Part shown: positions 8,901 through 16,858 of the stretch, in pieces
Position numbering within the stretch: position 1 is the first letter of the stretch
How the letters are laid out: every line of letters starts with the position of its first letter
Source: Bifidobacterium stellenboschense
Lineage (GTDB): Bacteria > Actinomycetota > Actinomycetes > Actinomycetales > Bifidobacteriaceae
Assembly (NCBI RefSeq): GCF_000741785.1
Contig: NZ_JGZP01000011.1
Span: 90,585-154,584, forward strand
Direction of reading: 5' to 3'
Length of the DNA stretch: 64,000 nucleotides
Program-made: the position numbers and the translations under genes
Notes under the pieces: generated by a model
The model's input: the letters and a program-made list of their open reading frames with translations, nothing else
Told to the model about the DNA's origin: nothing
Databases searched by the model: none

Positions 8901-10145
8901 CCCGCGCCCGACGCGACGCGCAAGATCCGCGCGTGGATCGACGAGCATTACCCGGACCTGCCCGGCTCCGGCTCGCAGCGCAAGCCGAACCTGCCGCCGG
9001 AGGACGCGGTGGAGGACGGCACCGGCGGCATCGCGGGAGCGGCGGGAGGCGCCGCGTGGCCGGATCTCGCGCACGTGTTCACGCGCGCCGCGATCGAAAC
9101 GGTCGGCGCACAGATCCACCCCGAAGTGCTGGGGCCGGAGCTCGTCGAACGGCTCTCCCCGTACCTCAGGATGACGTTCGCGGTCGAACAGCCGCTGGAC
9201 GACGGGCGCGGTTCCGGGCGCGGCGACGGCCGCCGAGGACGCAGACGCAGCAGGAACGCCGTCAAGACGCTCGGCACCGGCAAGGATCTGAAGGCACTGC
9301 AGGTGAAATTCGCACAGGAGGCGCAGGTCTCCGCGCGCAAGGCCGTACGGCGGAAGGCCGACCAGGCCGCCGGCCAGGGCAAGCTCGTCGAACAGGCGAA
9401 CCTGCTGCACAAGGCGGGCGCGACCACCGAGTCGCGTGCGTCGATGCTGTGGCGGGGCGCGCTCGACGCGCTGAAGCTCCCCGACGAACGCGTCTCGTCG
9501 CGTTGGCTCGGCACGGAGGCGCTCATGCTCGCCGCCGCCCCCTACAAGTCGACGAAGGCGCTCGTCGAGGACCTGCAGCTCGCGGCCGTCAAACGGCTGC
9601 TGCCCGACGTGGACCGTCTGCCCGACGACGAGGCGCTGGCCAACGCGGTGCTCGACGTGCGCGAAGTGTACGAGGACACCGTCTATCAGGTGGCGCACGA
9701 CGTGATCGCGATCCTCAAACGCTACGCGGAAGTGGACAAGGCGGTGTCCGGCAAGGCGGACCTGCCGATGCTCTCCGTGCTCCAGTCGATCCGCGAACAC
9801 ATCGCCACGCTCGTCTACCCCGGGTTCATCGGCGCCGCTCCCCCGGCCTCGCTGCGGCACATCGAACGGTACCTGCACGCCGACCTCATGCGTCTCAACA
9901 AGGCCAAGTCGGACAAGAACCGCGACGTGAAATGGGCGTGGGAGGCGGACGAGGCGAAACAGCTCGTCGACAAGGCCATGGCCAAGGCGAAGGCCGAACC
10001 CGCGGGCCCCAGGCACGAGGAACTCATGCGCAAGGCCACGGACGCGCAATGGCTGTTGGAGGAGTTCTACGTGAGCCTGTGGGCGCAGGAGCTCGGCGCG
10101 CCCAAGCCGGCCAGCATGAACCGCATCCGCAAGGCGCTCGCCTGA
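5943..10145 (+). CDS. hrpA: ATP-dependent RNA helicase HrpA
   Basis: This is a DEAH-box helicase of 1400 residues, close to the usual ~1300. Motifs in order: I GQTGSGKTTQ near residue 32, Ia TQPRRIAA, II DEAH near 130, III SAT, IV-V region VIATNVAETSLTVPGI, and VI QRSGRCGR near 395. Next come the winged-helix/ratchet region and a long C-terminal DUF3418-type region. An acidic, Gly/Arg-rich insertion (about residues 235-250) interrupts the second RecA domain, and a basic GRGDGRRGRRRSR loop lies near 1095. HrpA has been linked to mRNA processing and rescue of stalled ribosomes, which suits its place beside hflX and an rRNA methyltransferase. AGGAAG precedes the ATG at a longish distance. Confidence 0.93.
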   Translation: MRFEYPAELPVSAARDEIADAVRHSQVVIVSGQTGSGKTTQLPKILLELGRGTHGRQIVHTQPRRIAARTVAERIASEMGVRLGDEIGYQVRFTDESSPKTRLRVVTDGILLAQIQRDPQLSRYDTIVIDEAHERSLNIDFLLGYLTALLPKRRDLKLVITSATIDSEKFQEHFERALHEKVPVIEVSGRTYPVQVVYEPLGTAPALMREVPGFATGARPGDADYEELANAIAGEDDGPSRGGRGSGRNANSSYEDDGITDMPTAVARACAELVIHSSHERGPRDILVFASGERDIHEFEAALRHHYGPRAEDMRRADAIEIMPLFARLSAADQHKVFEAHTHQRIVIATNVAETSLTVPGIRYVVDPGTARISRYSKTAKVQRLPIEPISQASANQRSGRCGRVADGIAIRLYSREDFETRPRFTEPEILRTSLGAVVLHMLSVGVARTAEDVTGFGFIDPPDVKAVSDGFNELTELKAVARKRGEVTLTHIGRQLARIPIDVRLGRMVIEAARTTSPNTLAAVLVVVAFLSLQDPRERPDEKREEADRIHNRYADPTSDFLTALNIWDRVFQADGNPSNNALRRICKTEYFSWLRMRQWKDLVAQLTQMCREMKFKVGDPLPASRAGLEIRQLPINQQAAHSMCCSWDAEGIHKSMLAGLLSMMGMQVVREPKASDYAHLKGAARARALKRAQKMSKNDYLGARGTHFALFPASAVAKSTPSWVMSTELVETSRLWARYSAVIDPAWAEPLAGTLTRTTYAEPHWSGSRGSAVATARVLLYGLPIVQDRTVQWGRINPLEARDFLLRQGLVEGDIQQRFSYDDFVTKNLKQLEDAADDANRTRQIAETVSDEDLFDFYNAVIPHDVTSVAALAKWWKGEHDAHPTMLDFDPSKVERLQSAESVSLDDYPDHWHTLGTDGQPIDLRLSYVYDPSDKADGVTVHVPLKALSRVTPEQFTWNVPGLLDELILAMIKALPKKLRVQFVPAPDATRKIRAWIDEHYPDLPGSGSQRKPNLPPEDAVEDGTGGIAGAAGGAAWPDLAHVFTRAAIETVGAQIHPEVLGPELVERLSPYLRMTFAVEQPLDDGRGSGRGDGRRGRRRSRNAVKTLGTGKDLKALQVKFAQEAQVSARKAVRRKADQAAGQGKLVEQANLLHKAGATTESRASMLWRGALDALKLPDERVSSRWLGTEALMLAAAPYKSTKALVEDLQLAAVKRLLPDVDRLPDDEALANAVLDVREVYEDTVYQVAHDVIAILKRYAEVDKAVSGKADLPMLSVLQSIREHIATLVYPGFIGAAPPASLRHIERYLHADLMRLNKAKSDKNRDVKWAWEADEAKQLVDKAMAKAKAEPAGPRHEELMRKATDAQWLLEEFYVSLWAQELGAPKPASMNRIRKALA

Positions 10146-10254
10146 CCCTGCCGGTACAATCCGATACGACGACGATACCGGCGACGGCGAAGCCGCGTCG
10201 AAGAGACGCGAATCAGGAAACCCATCAACCAATCACAACAACGAAGGAAACGAC

Positions 10255-10560
10255 ATGGCACTGACCAAGAAGCAGATCAAGCAGCTGCGCGGCATGGCAA
10301 ACACGATCAAGCCGCTCATCAACATCGGCAAGAACGACGTGACCGACGCGCTCGTCAAGCAGTCGAGCGAAACCCTGGAGAACCGCGAACTCGTCAAGTT
10401 CAGCGTGCAGGACGGTTCCGGACTGACCGCCAAGGAGGCCGCCGAGAACCTGGCCGGCCAGCTCGGCGCCGAAGTCGTGCAGACCATCGGCAACCGCTTC
10501 ACCCTGTTCCGCCGCTCCAAGCGCAAGGACGTCGAGCACATCCGCCTCGTGCGCGAATAA
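10255..10560 (+). CDS. YhbY-family RNA-binding protein (CRM domain)
   Basis: This 101-residue protein is a single CRM domain, which binds pre-50S particles in Escherichia coli and group II introns in plants. Visible signatures are the N-terminal LTKKQIKQLRGMANTIKPL and the GxxG-type loop NIGKNDVTD, followed by LVKFSVQD and TIGNRFTLFRRSK. GAAGGAAA lies 6 bases before the ATG. It follows hrpA by 109 bases, with a TACAAT hexamer at 10155-10160 as a weak candidate promoter, so it may be made both from the hrpA transcript and alone. Confidence 0.92.
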   Translation: MALTKKQIKQLRGMANTIKPLINIGKNDVTDALVKQSSETLENRELVKFSVQDGSGLTAKEAAENLAGQLGAEVVQTIGNRFTLFRRSKRKDVEHIRLVRE

Positions 10561-10631
10561 GCAGGTTCAGGGGGGCGTCACCCCTAGTCATCGCTCCCGG
10601 TGTTGTCCAGCATGACGCGCTACACTGCACA

Positions 10632-10676
10632 CGCCGGGAGCTCTCCGCAAATCCGTGCGGCCAGGGCCGGCTTTTC
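10632..10676 (+). terminator. Probable terminator after yhbY
   Basis: GCCGG pairs with CCGGC around an inner CCGC/GCGG stem, and TTTTC follows at once. A weaker hairpin (AGGGG/CCCCT) lies earlier at 10569-10585. Confidence 0.4.
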
Positions 10677-10757
10677 ATCCTCCTGGACAGTCAGGCCATT
10701 CGCATCCGCGCCCGCAATCGGGGCGCATGCGGCATCACTATGGGATTTGCAGAACCA

Positions 10758-12251
10758 ATGACAGTACAACAGAAGACAACGGACACGCATCGCGCAGTAG
10801 CAGCGAGCCCGAATACACCGGATGACAAGATTCCCGTCAAGCTGATTGGCGCGATCATCGCGACCGGCGCGCTCGCGTTCATCGGCATCCTCACCGAGAC
10901 GGTGATGACGGTGCTGTTCCCCGCGCTCATGCGCGAATTCCACGTGGACACGGCCACCGTGCAGTGGATCACCACGATCTACCTGCTCACCGTGGCGGCG
11001 ACGATGCCGATGTCGTCGTTCCTCAAACGCCGATTCCGGCTGAAGCGAATCTTCGTGGCGGCCGTCGCGCTGGCGCTCATCGGATCGGTCATCATGGTCG
11101 TCGCGCACGCGTTCCCGCTGCTCATCGTCGCCCGCATCATCCAAGGCATCGGCTCGGGAGTCGCCACGCCGCTGATGATGAACATCATCCTCGAACAGTC
11201 GCCGCGTTCCAAGATCGGTCGTCTCATGGGCGTCGGCTCCCTGGTCATCACGGTCGCGCCGGCCATCGGGCCGACCGTCGGCGGCGCGGTGACGACCATT
11301 CTGCCGTGGCGTGCGATCTTCGTGATCGCCGTGCCGTTCATCCTGCTCGCGCTGCTGCTCGGCATGCTGTGCATCGAGCAGAAGTCCCCCACCGAGGCGG
11401 CATACCTCGACCCGTTCCAGGTCGTGACGATCGTCGTGGCGCTCGTCGGCATGGTGCTGGGACTGAATCAGGCCGGCGTCGCGGTGAGCGCCGCCGTGGC
11501 CGGACGCTCCTCGACGCGCGCGGCTGTGGTCGCCATCGTGAGCGTCGTCGTCGGTCTCGCCGCGCTGGCCGCATTCTGCTGGCTGACAAAACGCGCGTTC
11601 TCGCCGCTGCTCAGACTCGGCATCCTGCGTGACCCGGTCGTGCTGCTGCATCTGGTCGCCTATCTGGTGATGCCGATCGTGTCGATCGGATTCGGCTATG
11701 TGATCACCAACGTGGCGCAGCTGGGACTCGGCACGAACGCGTTCCTCGCCGGTTCGCTGGTGTTGCCGGGCGCTCTGATCGGCGCCGTGTGCGCGCCCGT
11801 GGGCGGCTGGCTGTATGACCGGTTCGGTGCGGTCGGCCCCGTGCTCATCCCCTTCGGCGTGGCGACGCTCGGCCCCGTGCTGTTGTTCGCGTTCGCGCTG
11901 CACCTGACCCCGGCGATGCTCGCCGGCTTCTACTTCGTCTTCGGATTCTGCTTCGCGCTCGGCAACTCCAATGTGATGACGAGCGCCCTGAGCTCCATCC
12001 CCCGCCAGTTCGCGCCGGACGGCAACGCCATCTTCAACACGGCGCTCCAATTCGGCGGAGCGGCCGGCACCGCCCTGTTCTCGACGATCCTGGCGGTCGC
12101 GCAAGCCGGTCATGGCACGGAGGGTTCGGCGGAGTTCATGCATGCGACCGCGGTGGGCGGCCAGTGGGTGTTCGCCACGATGACCGTGATCTGCGTGATC
12201 GGGTGGGTCTCGCTCGCCGCGGCGTTCCGCATCCGCGCCCGTCGCGGCTGA
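10758..12251 (+). CDS. MFS multidrug exporter, DHA2 (EmrB/QacA) type
   Basis: This is a drug/proton antiporter-like protein of 497 residues with about 14 hydrophobic segments, the DHA2 topology. Visible motifs are the first helix pair (LFPALMREFHVDTATVQWITTIYLL), the loop after helix 2 (MSSFLKRRFRLKRI, motif A region) and motif C (APAIGPTVGGAV) in helix 5, which marks antiporters. The ATG at 10758 was chosen so the protein starts with a short polar tail; an in-frame ATG at 10740 is possible and neither has a clear Shine-Dalgarno sequence. It stands alone, with repeats downstream. The substrate is unknown. Confidence 0.85.
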   Translation: MTVQQKTTDTHRAVAASPNTPDDKIPVKLIGAIIATGALAFIGILTETVMTVLFPALMREFHVDTATVQWITTIYLLTVAATMPMSSFLKRRFRLKRIFVAAVALALIGSVIMVVAHAFPLLIVARIIQGIGSGVATPLMMNIILEQSPRSKIGRLMGVGSLVITVAPAIGPTVGGAVTTILPWRAIFVIAVPFILLALLLGMLCIEQKSPTEAAYLDPFQVVTIVVALVGMVLGLNQAGVAVSAAVAGRSSTRAAVVAIVSVVVGLAALAAFCWLTKRAFSPLLRLGILRDPVVLLHLVAYLVMPIVSIGFGYVITNVAQLGLGTNAFLAGSLVLPGALIGAVCAPVGGWLYDRFGAVGPVLIPFGVATLGPVLLFAFALHLTPAMLAGFYFVFGFCFALGNSNVMTSALSSIPRQFAPDGNAIFNTALQFGGAAGTALFSTILAVAQAGHGTEGSAEFMHATAVGGQWVFATMTVICVIGWVSLAAAFRIRARRG

Positions 12252-12300
12252 TACCCCGCCGAAGCTGATACCCCGCCGCGAGCGATACGCCATTCCAGCG
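12249..12300 (+). repeat. Short tandem GCTGATACCCCGCCG repeat
   Basis: Two copies of GCTGATACCCCGCCG lie back to back at the end of the MFS gene, and a decayed third (GCGATACGCC) follows. The first copy covers the stop codon. They open an intergenic region of about 820 bases that holds only repeats and hairpins. Confidence 0.6.
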
Positions 12301-12310
12301 GGCAGCGCCC

Positions 12311-12484
12311 CAGCGTCAGAAATCCCGGAGATTATCCCCATCGTCCGGGATATGTGACGCTGACCGCGTCTCAGCGTCCCGCTGTCGGGATGATGGGCTC
12401 GTTCTCCGGGATTTCTGACGCTGACGCCCTCTCAGCGTCAGAAATCCCGGACGAAGCCATCGATTCCCGGGATTTCTGACGCCG
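12311..12484. repeat. Three 52-base palindromic units at an exact 61-base period
   Basis: Units start at 12311, 12372 and 12433. Each is an inverted repeat built from CAGCGTCAGAAATCCCGG and its complement CCGGGATTTCTGACGCTG around a variable loop. The 9-base spacers ACCGCGTCT and ACGCCCTCT are also similar. The middle unit has a diverged left arm. Each unit can fold into a stem of about 15-18 pairs. The function is unknown; transcript ends, binding sites or a REP-like element are possible. Confidence 0.75.
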
Positions 12485-12507
12485 GGCGCTGGCTGAATAC
12501 AGCGGCT

Positions 12508-12558
12508 ACCAAGCGACACGCCCCACCAAGCGACATGCCCCACCAAGCGAGATAACTC
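12508..12558. repeat. Three 17-base direct repeats (ACCAAGCGACAYGCCCC)
   Basis: Copies lie at 12508-12524, 12525-12541 and 12542-12558. The first two differ at one base; the third keeps only ACCAAGCGA. No gene covers them convincingly. Confidence 0.7.
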
Positions 12559-12607
12559 ACCGGGTTCACGTCATCCGAGGTGTTGTGAACCACCGAGGCA
12601 CGACAAT

Positions 12608-12646
12608 GGATATTCCGCTCGGTCGGAATATCGAATCGCTTGATTC
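12608..12646. repeat. Two short consecutive hairpins
   Basis: GATATTCCG pairs with CGGAATATC at 12608-12631, and GAATC pairs with GATTC just after. A perfect 18-base palindrome CCTCCCGCCGGCGGGAGG lies further on at 12708-12725. All are intergenic. Confidence 0.5.
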
Positions 12647-12776
12647 TCGACCAACACCTCCAGATCAACACCTCCAGACCGTGACCACCCTCCGACGCTG
12701 CGCGCCACCTCCCGCCGGCGGGAGGAAGAGTCGAATCGCAACCGTACAGGCTAGACAACCACAACAGACAACAACA

Positions 12777-12816
12777 CGTGTGGCCCGTTCCGAAGCAATT
12801 CGGAACGGGCCACACG
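12777..12816. terminator. Perfect 18-bp hairpin with GCAA tetraloop
   Basis: Arms at 12777-12794 and 12799-12816 are perfectly complementary, and the loop is GCAA, a stable GNRA tetraloop on the plus strand. On the minus strand a T/G-rich tract (GTGTTGTTGTC) follows. It may be the distal terminator of the leftward ABC operon, although it lies 260 bases beyond fruG. Confidence 0.55.
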
Positions 12817-12957
12817 CGGATGAAAGGAAGGAGAAGAAGAAAGAGAGGCGGATGTCGACGGACGAACCGTGCACGGTCCCCGCTGGAAGCTCTCGTTGCT
12901 TCGAGGCGAGGAGGAATGCCTTGCGGGGGCACCGATGGCACGCCCGTCGACCTCCAT

Positions 12958-12998
12958 GTTCAGTTATCACGATGTTCAGTTATCACGGTATTCGGTTA
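12958..12998. repeat. 16-base tandem repeat (GTTCAGTTATCACGRT)
   Basis: GTTCAGTTATCACGAT and GTTCAGTTATCACGGT are adjacent at 12958-12989. A degenerate third unit (ATTCGGTTAT) follows. Confidence 0.6.
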
Positions 12999-13018
12999 TG
13001 GGATTCAATCCGGTGGCC

Positions 13019-13070
13019 GACCGGCCGGTGAGAATCCGAACTCACAGGAACGGAGCCTCACCGACCGGCC
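13019..13070 (-). terminator. Putative terminator of the sugar ABC operon
   Basis: GACCGGCCGGTGAG at 13019-13032 pairs with CTCACCGACCGGCC at 13057-13070 in 12 of 14 positions, just downstream of the fruG stop codon. No clear T tract follows on the minus strand, so it may be Rho-aided or only protect the 3' end. Confidence 0.4.
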
Positions 13071-13075
13071 ATCGC

Positions 13076-14098
13076 CTATTTCTTCGAACCGACGGCGGTC
13101 ACCACACGCTGGAGGACCACGAAGGCCAGAATCATCAGGCCAACCACGATGGTCGTCCACTCGGCCGGGACGCCGAAGTCGGAGGTCAGCGGGTCGATGA
13201 TGGAGCGGACCAGGGCACCGAGGGCGGAGCCGAGGACGTAGCCGAAGCCACCGGTGATGATCGTGCCGCCGATGACCACGGAGGCGACGGCGTCGAGCTC
13301 CCAGCCGACACCGACCGTGTTCTTCGCGGAGCCGAGGTTGGCGATGTACACGATCGAGGCCAGCGCGGCGAGGGTCGCGGAGGTGATGTAGATCGTGAAC
13401 TGGGCGCGCTTCACGGGCAGACCCATGAGCTCAGCGGAGGAGCGGGAGCCACCGATCGCGTAGATGGTGCGGCCGATGCGGGTGTGGTGCAGCAGGATGT
13501 AGCCGAACACCAGAACGACGAGCGCGATCACGACGCCGAGGTTGAAGTACAGATCGTGGCTCAGCTTCGGCTGGTCGATGATCGTGATGCTCTTGGAGAG
13601 CACGTCGAAGTTGTTGTTGTCCGGGAAGGTCAGCGAATCGGTGGAGATGATGGAGGCGATACCGCGGGCGAGGAACATCGTGGACAGCGTCGCGATGAAC
13701 GGCTGCATGTTGAATTCCTCGATCAGGGTGGCCGCCAGCACGCCGAACACGGCGCCGATCAGCAGCATGACGATCATCACGACGAAGGCGGGGACACCTG
13801 CGTTGGCCATCTTGATGCCGATGACGGCGGTGATGGCGACGATGGCGCCGACCGACAGGTCGATGCCGCCGGTGAGGATCGGGAGGGTCATGGCCACGGC
13901 CAGGATGATGAGGTAGGCGTGGTCGATGAACAGGGTGGAGATGAAGCCGAGACGGAGATAGGTGCCGAAGAGCGCCTGTCCCATGATCATCATCAGGATG
14001 AAGATCACCACTGCGGCGATCGTCGGGATCATCTGCGCGTCGATGCGACGCGTCTTCTTCACGGCCTTCTTGGCCGGGGTTGCCGTAGCGTTTGTCAT
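13076..14098 (-). CDS. fruG: Sugar ABC transporter permease (FruG-like)
   Basis: This is a membrane subunit of a carbohydrate-uptake-type-2 (ribose/fructose) importer. The 340-residue product has 8-10 hydrophobic segments and the BPD_transp_2 signatures ILTGGIDLSVGAIVAITAV and a downstream GGSRSSAELMGLPVKR cytoplasmic loop that meets the ATPase. The N-terminus is a short Lys/Thr-rich tail. Its ATG overlaps the fruF stop (ATGA), so translation is coupled. It is the last gene of the operon. The fructose assignment rests on similarity in order and sequence to the bifidobacterial FruEKFG system as I know it; other sugars are possible. Confidence 0.85.
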   Translation of the reverse strand: MTNATATPAKKAVKKTRRIDAQMIPTIAAVVIFILMMIMGQALFGTYLRLGFISTLFIDHAYLIILAVAMTLPILTGGIDLSVGAIVAITAVIGIKMANAGVPAFVVMIVMLLIGAVFGVLAATLIEEFNMQPFIATLSTMFLARGIASIISTDSLTFPDNNNFDVLSKSITIIDQPKLSHDLYFNLGVVIALVVLVFGYILLHHTRIGRTIYAIGGSRSSAELMGLPVKRAQFTIYITSATLAALASIVYIANLGSAKNTVGVGWELDAVASVVIGGTIITGGFGYVLGSALGALVRSIIDPLTSDFGVPAEWTTIVVGLMILAFVVLQRVVTAVGSKK

Positions 14099-15168
14099 GC
14101 TGCCACCGCCTTTTCAGAGGACTTGAGCGCGCGCTTACGCTTGAGTTCGGCGCTCAGGTTACGAACCTTGGGAGCCTGCATCACGCAGATCACGATCACG
14201 ACGACGGCGAAGAAGGCCGGGGTTGCGGCGGAATCGATGCCGAGGGTGATGATGGTCTTGCGGATCATGGCGATGATGACGGCGCCGACGGCGCTGCCTG
14301 CGAGGGAGAACTTGCCACCGAGCAGCGAGGTGCCGCCGATGACGACCGCCAGGATGGCGTACATTTCGAGATCCTGACCGGTCTTGACCACGTCGACGCG
14401 CATCACGGATGCGGTGGCGAACAGGCCGGCGATGGCGGCAAGGAAGCCGGAGATCGCGTAGACGAGGAAGAGGATCTGCTTGGGCTTGATACCGGTCATG
14501 CGGGAGGCTTCGGGGTTGATGCCGACGGCCTCGATGAACATGCCCATGGCGGTCTTACGGCACAGCAGGCCGACGAGGATCACGATGACGACGGCGATCA
14601 CGAAGTTGGCGGGGATGCCGAGGATGAAGCCGTTGGCCATCCACTTGAGCGGCTCGTTGCCGGCGACCGCGGAGGCGTCGGTGTTCTCACCGGAGGTGAT
14701 GACCTTCGCGAGGCCACGGCCGGCGAGCATCATGATCAGCGTGGTGATGAACGGCTGGAGTCCGAGGAACGCGACGAGCGCGCCGTTGACGCAGCCGACG
14801 GCCAGACCGATGACGAGGGCCAGCAGGATGGCGAGCCACACGTTGGTGCCGTTGGTGAGGGCCTGCATGGCCGCGGCGCCGGCGACCGCCATGACGGAAC
14901 CGACGGAGAGGTCGATGCCTGCGGTGGAGATGACCAGCGTCATGCCGGTGGCGATCATCAGGTATCGGGCGGATTCCTGAAGCATCGTGATGAGCGGGCC
15001 GGCGAGACCGCCGGTGTTGTCGTTCCAGCTCAGGGCGAGGAACGCGTGGTCAAACGCGGTGCACAGCAAAACCAGCAGGATGAGTGCGATCACCTCGACG
15101 GTGATATTCGAGGAGAGCAGCTTCTTGAAGATGTTGTTCTTCTCTTCTGCTTGCTTCTTATCAGCCAT
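14095..15168 (-). CDS. fruF: Sugar ABC transporter permease (FruF-like)
   Basis: This is the second membrane subunit of the importer and pairs with FruG. The 357-residue product has a charged N-terminal tail (MADKKQAEEKN), 8-10 hydrophobic segments and the family motif STAGIDLSVGSVMAVAG. AAGGAGG ends four bases before the ATG at 15168, so that start is preferred to the one three bases upstream. The ribosome binding site overlaps the fruK stop codon, so fruK and fruF are coupled. Codon use is biased, as in a well expressed operon. Confidence 0.85.
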   Translation of the reverse strand: MADKKQAEEKNNIFKKLLSSNITVEVIALILLVLLCTAFDHAFLALSWNDNTGGLAGPLITMLQESARYLMIATGMTLVISTAGIDLSVGSVMAVAGAAAMQALTNGTNVWLAILLALVIGLAVGCVNGALVAFLGLQPFITTLIMMLAGRGLAKVITSGENTDASAVAGNEPLKWMANGFILGIPANFVIAVVIVILVGLLCRKTAMGMFIEAVGINPEASRMTGIKPKQILFLVYAISGFLAAIAGLFATASVMRVDVVKTGQDLEMYAILAVVIGGTSLLGGKFSLAGSAVGAVIIAMIRKTIITLGIDSAATPAFFAVVVIVICVMQAPKVRNLSAELKRKRALKSSEKAVAA

Positions 15169-15179
15169 CATCCCTCCTT

Positions 15180-16709
15180 TCAGTTCTTCACGTTCGTGTT
15201 GGCGATCGTCTCGACGATGGTCGACTGCGAGACGGTGTCGCCGTTTTCGATTTCAGCGATCTTGTGGCGATCCTTGAGGACCTCGATGTCGTCGGACAGA
15301 CGCACGACCTCTTCGAGCTCCGAGGAGATGAAGACGACGCCCATGCCCTTCGAGGCCAGGTCGAGGACGACCTGCTGGATCTCGGCCTTGGCACCGATGT
15401 CGATGCCTCGGGTCGGCTCGTCGAGGATGAGGAGCTCCGGGTGGGTGGCCAGCCAACGGCCGATGAGGACCTTCTGCTGGTTGCCGCCGGAGAGGTTCTT
15501 GATCGGGCGATCCGGATCGGCCGGTCGCACGTTCATTTCCTTCATGTACTTGTCGACGATCGCGTCCGCTTCCTTCTTCGGAATCGGCTTGAACATGCCG
15601 CGCGTCGCCTGGAGGGCGATGAGGATGTTCTGGCGAACGGTCAGGTCGCCGATGATGCCCTCGTCGCGGCGGTTCTCGGTGGAGTACGCGATCTTGTTCT
15701 TCAGGGCGGTGGCCGGGTCGTTGATGGAGACCTGCTTGCCGTTGAGCGTGTACTCGCCGGAATCCGGCTTGTCGGCGCCGTAGAGGAGTCGGCCGAGTTC
15801 GGTACGGCCGGAGCCGAGCAGACCGGCGAAGCCGACGACCTCGCCCGCGTAGATGTCGAGATCCACCGGGTTGATGGTGCCCTTCTTGCCAAGGCCCTTG
15901 ACGTCGACGATCGGCTTCTCGCCGGGTTCGATGGCGCGACGCGCCTTCTTGGCACCGATCTGGGACAGTTCCTCGGCGGACTTGCCGATCATCATGCCGA
16001 TGAGCTCGTCACGCGGGGTGTCCTTGGTCATGACCTCCTTGATGAACTTGCCGTTGCGCAAGACGGTCAGGCGGTCGGTGATCTCGTAGATCTGGTCAAG
16101 GAAGTGGGAGACGAACAGGATGGCGACGCCGGAGTCGCGCACCTTGCGCATGATGGCGAACAGATCCTGCACCTCGTTGGCGTCGAGGGAGGAGGTCGGC
16201 TCGTCGAGAATCAGCACCTTGGCGTTGATGACCATGGCGCGGGCGATGGCGACCAGCTGCTGCATGGCGATGGAGATCGAGCTCAGCGGGGTGTGCGGAT
16301 CGATGTGCTCCAGACCCATCTGCTTGAGGTACGTCTTCGCCGCCTCATGGGTCTTCTTCCAGTCGATGCCGAACGGGCCGCGCTTCTCGTGGCCGAGCAT
16401 GACGTTCTCGCCCACGGAGAGGTTGGTGCACAGGTTGACTTCCTGGTACACGGTGGCGATGCCGGCGTTCTGCGCGTCCAGCGTGCCGTTGAACTGCTGC
16501 GGCTTGCCTTCGACGGTGATGGTGCCCGCGTCGATCTTGTAGACGCCGGTGAGCGCCTTGATCATCGTGGACTTGCCCGCGCCGTTCTCACCCATGAGAG
16601 CGTGGACCTCGCCCGGGTACAGCGTCAGGTCGACGCCGTCCAGGGCCTTGACGCCCGGGAACTCGATCGTGATGCCCTTCATCACGACGATAGGGGTTTT
16701 GTCTGTCAT
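15180..16709 (-). CDS. fruK: Sugar ABC transporter ATP-binding protein (FruK-like)
   Basis: This double ATPase subunit powers the importer. The 509-residue chain has two ABC domains. The first has Walker A GENGAGKST near residue 39 and LDEPTSSLDANE as Walker B. The second has a degenerate Walker A (GLLGSGRTELGRLLYG), as usual in the RbsA/MglA type, but a clear signature LSGGNQQKVLIGRWL and LDEPTRGIDIGAK. The ATG at 16709 follows AAAGGCAACGAA; an open frame extends upstream through the palindrome at 16768-16805 but codes nothing sensible. It is the first intact gene of the transporter set, since the binding-protein gene ahead of it is truncated. Confidence 0.9.
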   Translation of the reverse strand: MTDKTPIVVMKGITIEFPGVKALDGVDLTLYPGEVHALMGENGAGKSTMIKALTGVYKIDAGTITVEGKPQQFNGTLDAQNAGIATVYQEVNLCTNLSVGENVMLGHEKRGPFGIDWKKTHEAAKTYLKQMGLEHIDPHTPLSSISIAMQQLVAIARAMVINAKVLILDEPTSSLDANEVQDLFAIMRKVRDSGVAILFVSHFLDQIYEITDRLTVLRNGKFIKEVMTKDTPRDELIGMMIGKSAEELSQIGAKKARRAIEPGEKPIVDVKGLGKKGTINPVDLDIYAGEVVGFAGLLGSGRTELGRLLYGADKPDSGEYTLNGKQVSINDPATALKNKIAYSTENRRDEGIIGDLTVRQNILIALQATRGMFKPIPKKEADAIVDKYMKEMNVRPADPDRPIKNLSGGNQQKVLIGRWLATHPELLILDEPTRGIDIGAKAEIQQVVLDLASKGMGVVFISSELEEVVRLSDDIEVLKDRHKIAEIENGDTVSQSTIVETIANTNVKN

Positions 16710-16767
16710 TTCGTTGCCTTTGAACAGTGGGATTGTTACCGTTTTGTGATATTTCGGCCTCACATGA

Positions 16768-16805
16768 ATGATGGTGTACGAGGAACGTTCCTCGTACACC
16801 ATCAT
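16768..16805. promoter_or_regulatory. Perfect 38-base palindrome between binding-protein gene and fruK
   Basis: Two 19-base arms meet without a loop (centre between 16786 and 16787). On the minus strand it lies between the stop of the binding-protein remnant and fruK and has no T tract after it. In ABC operons such a hairpin protects the binding-protein mRNA from 3' decay and lowers expression of the downstream genes. That role is inferred. Confidence 0.65.
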
Positions 16806-16858
16806 CTTGTGGTCATGTGTGGTTGTCGATTATCACTGATGGAGGCGTGGAGCCTGAA

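Noticed and set aside
3588..10232. A minus-strand frame open for about 2200 codons across hflX and antisense to hrpA
   Set aside because: Only the first-listed quarter (hflX) has conserved motifs. The rest mirrors the codon positions of hrpA in a high-G+C genome, which removes stops from one antisense frame.
12438..12941. Minus-strand frames in the 12.3-13.0 kb gap
   Set aside because: They run through the tandem repeats and hairpins and show no conserved sequence or start signal.
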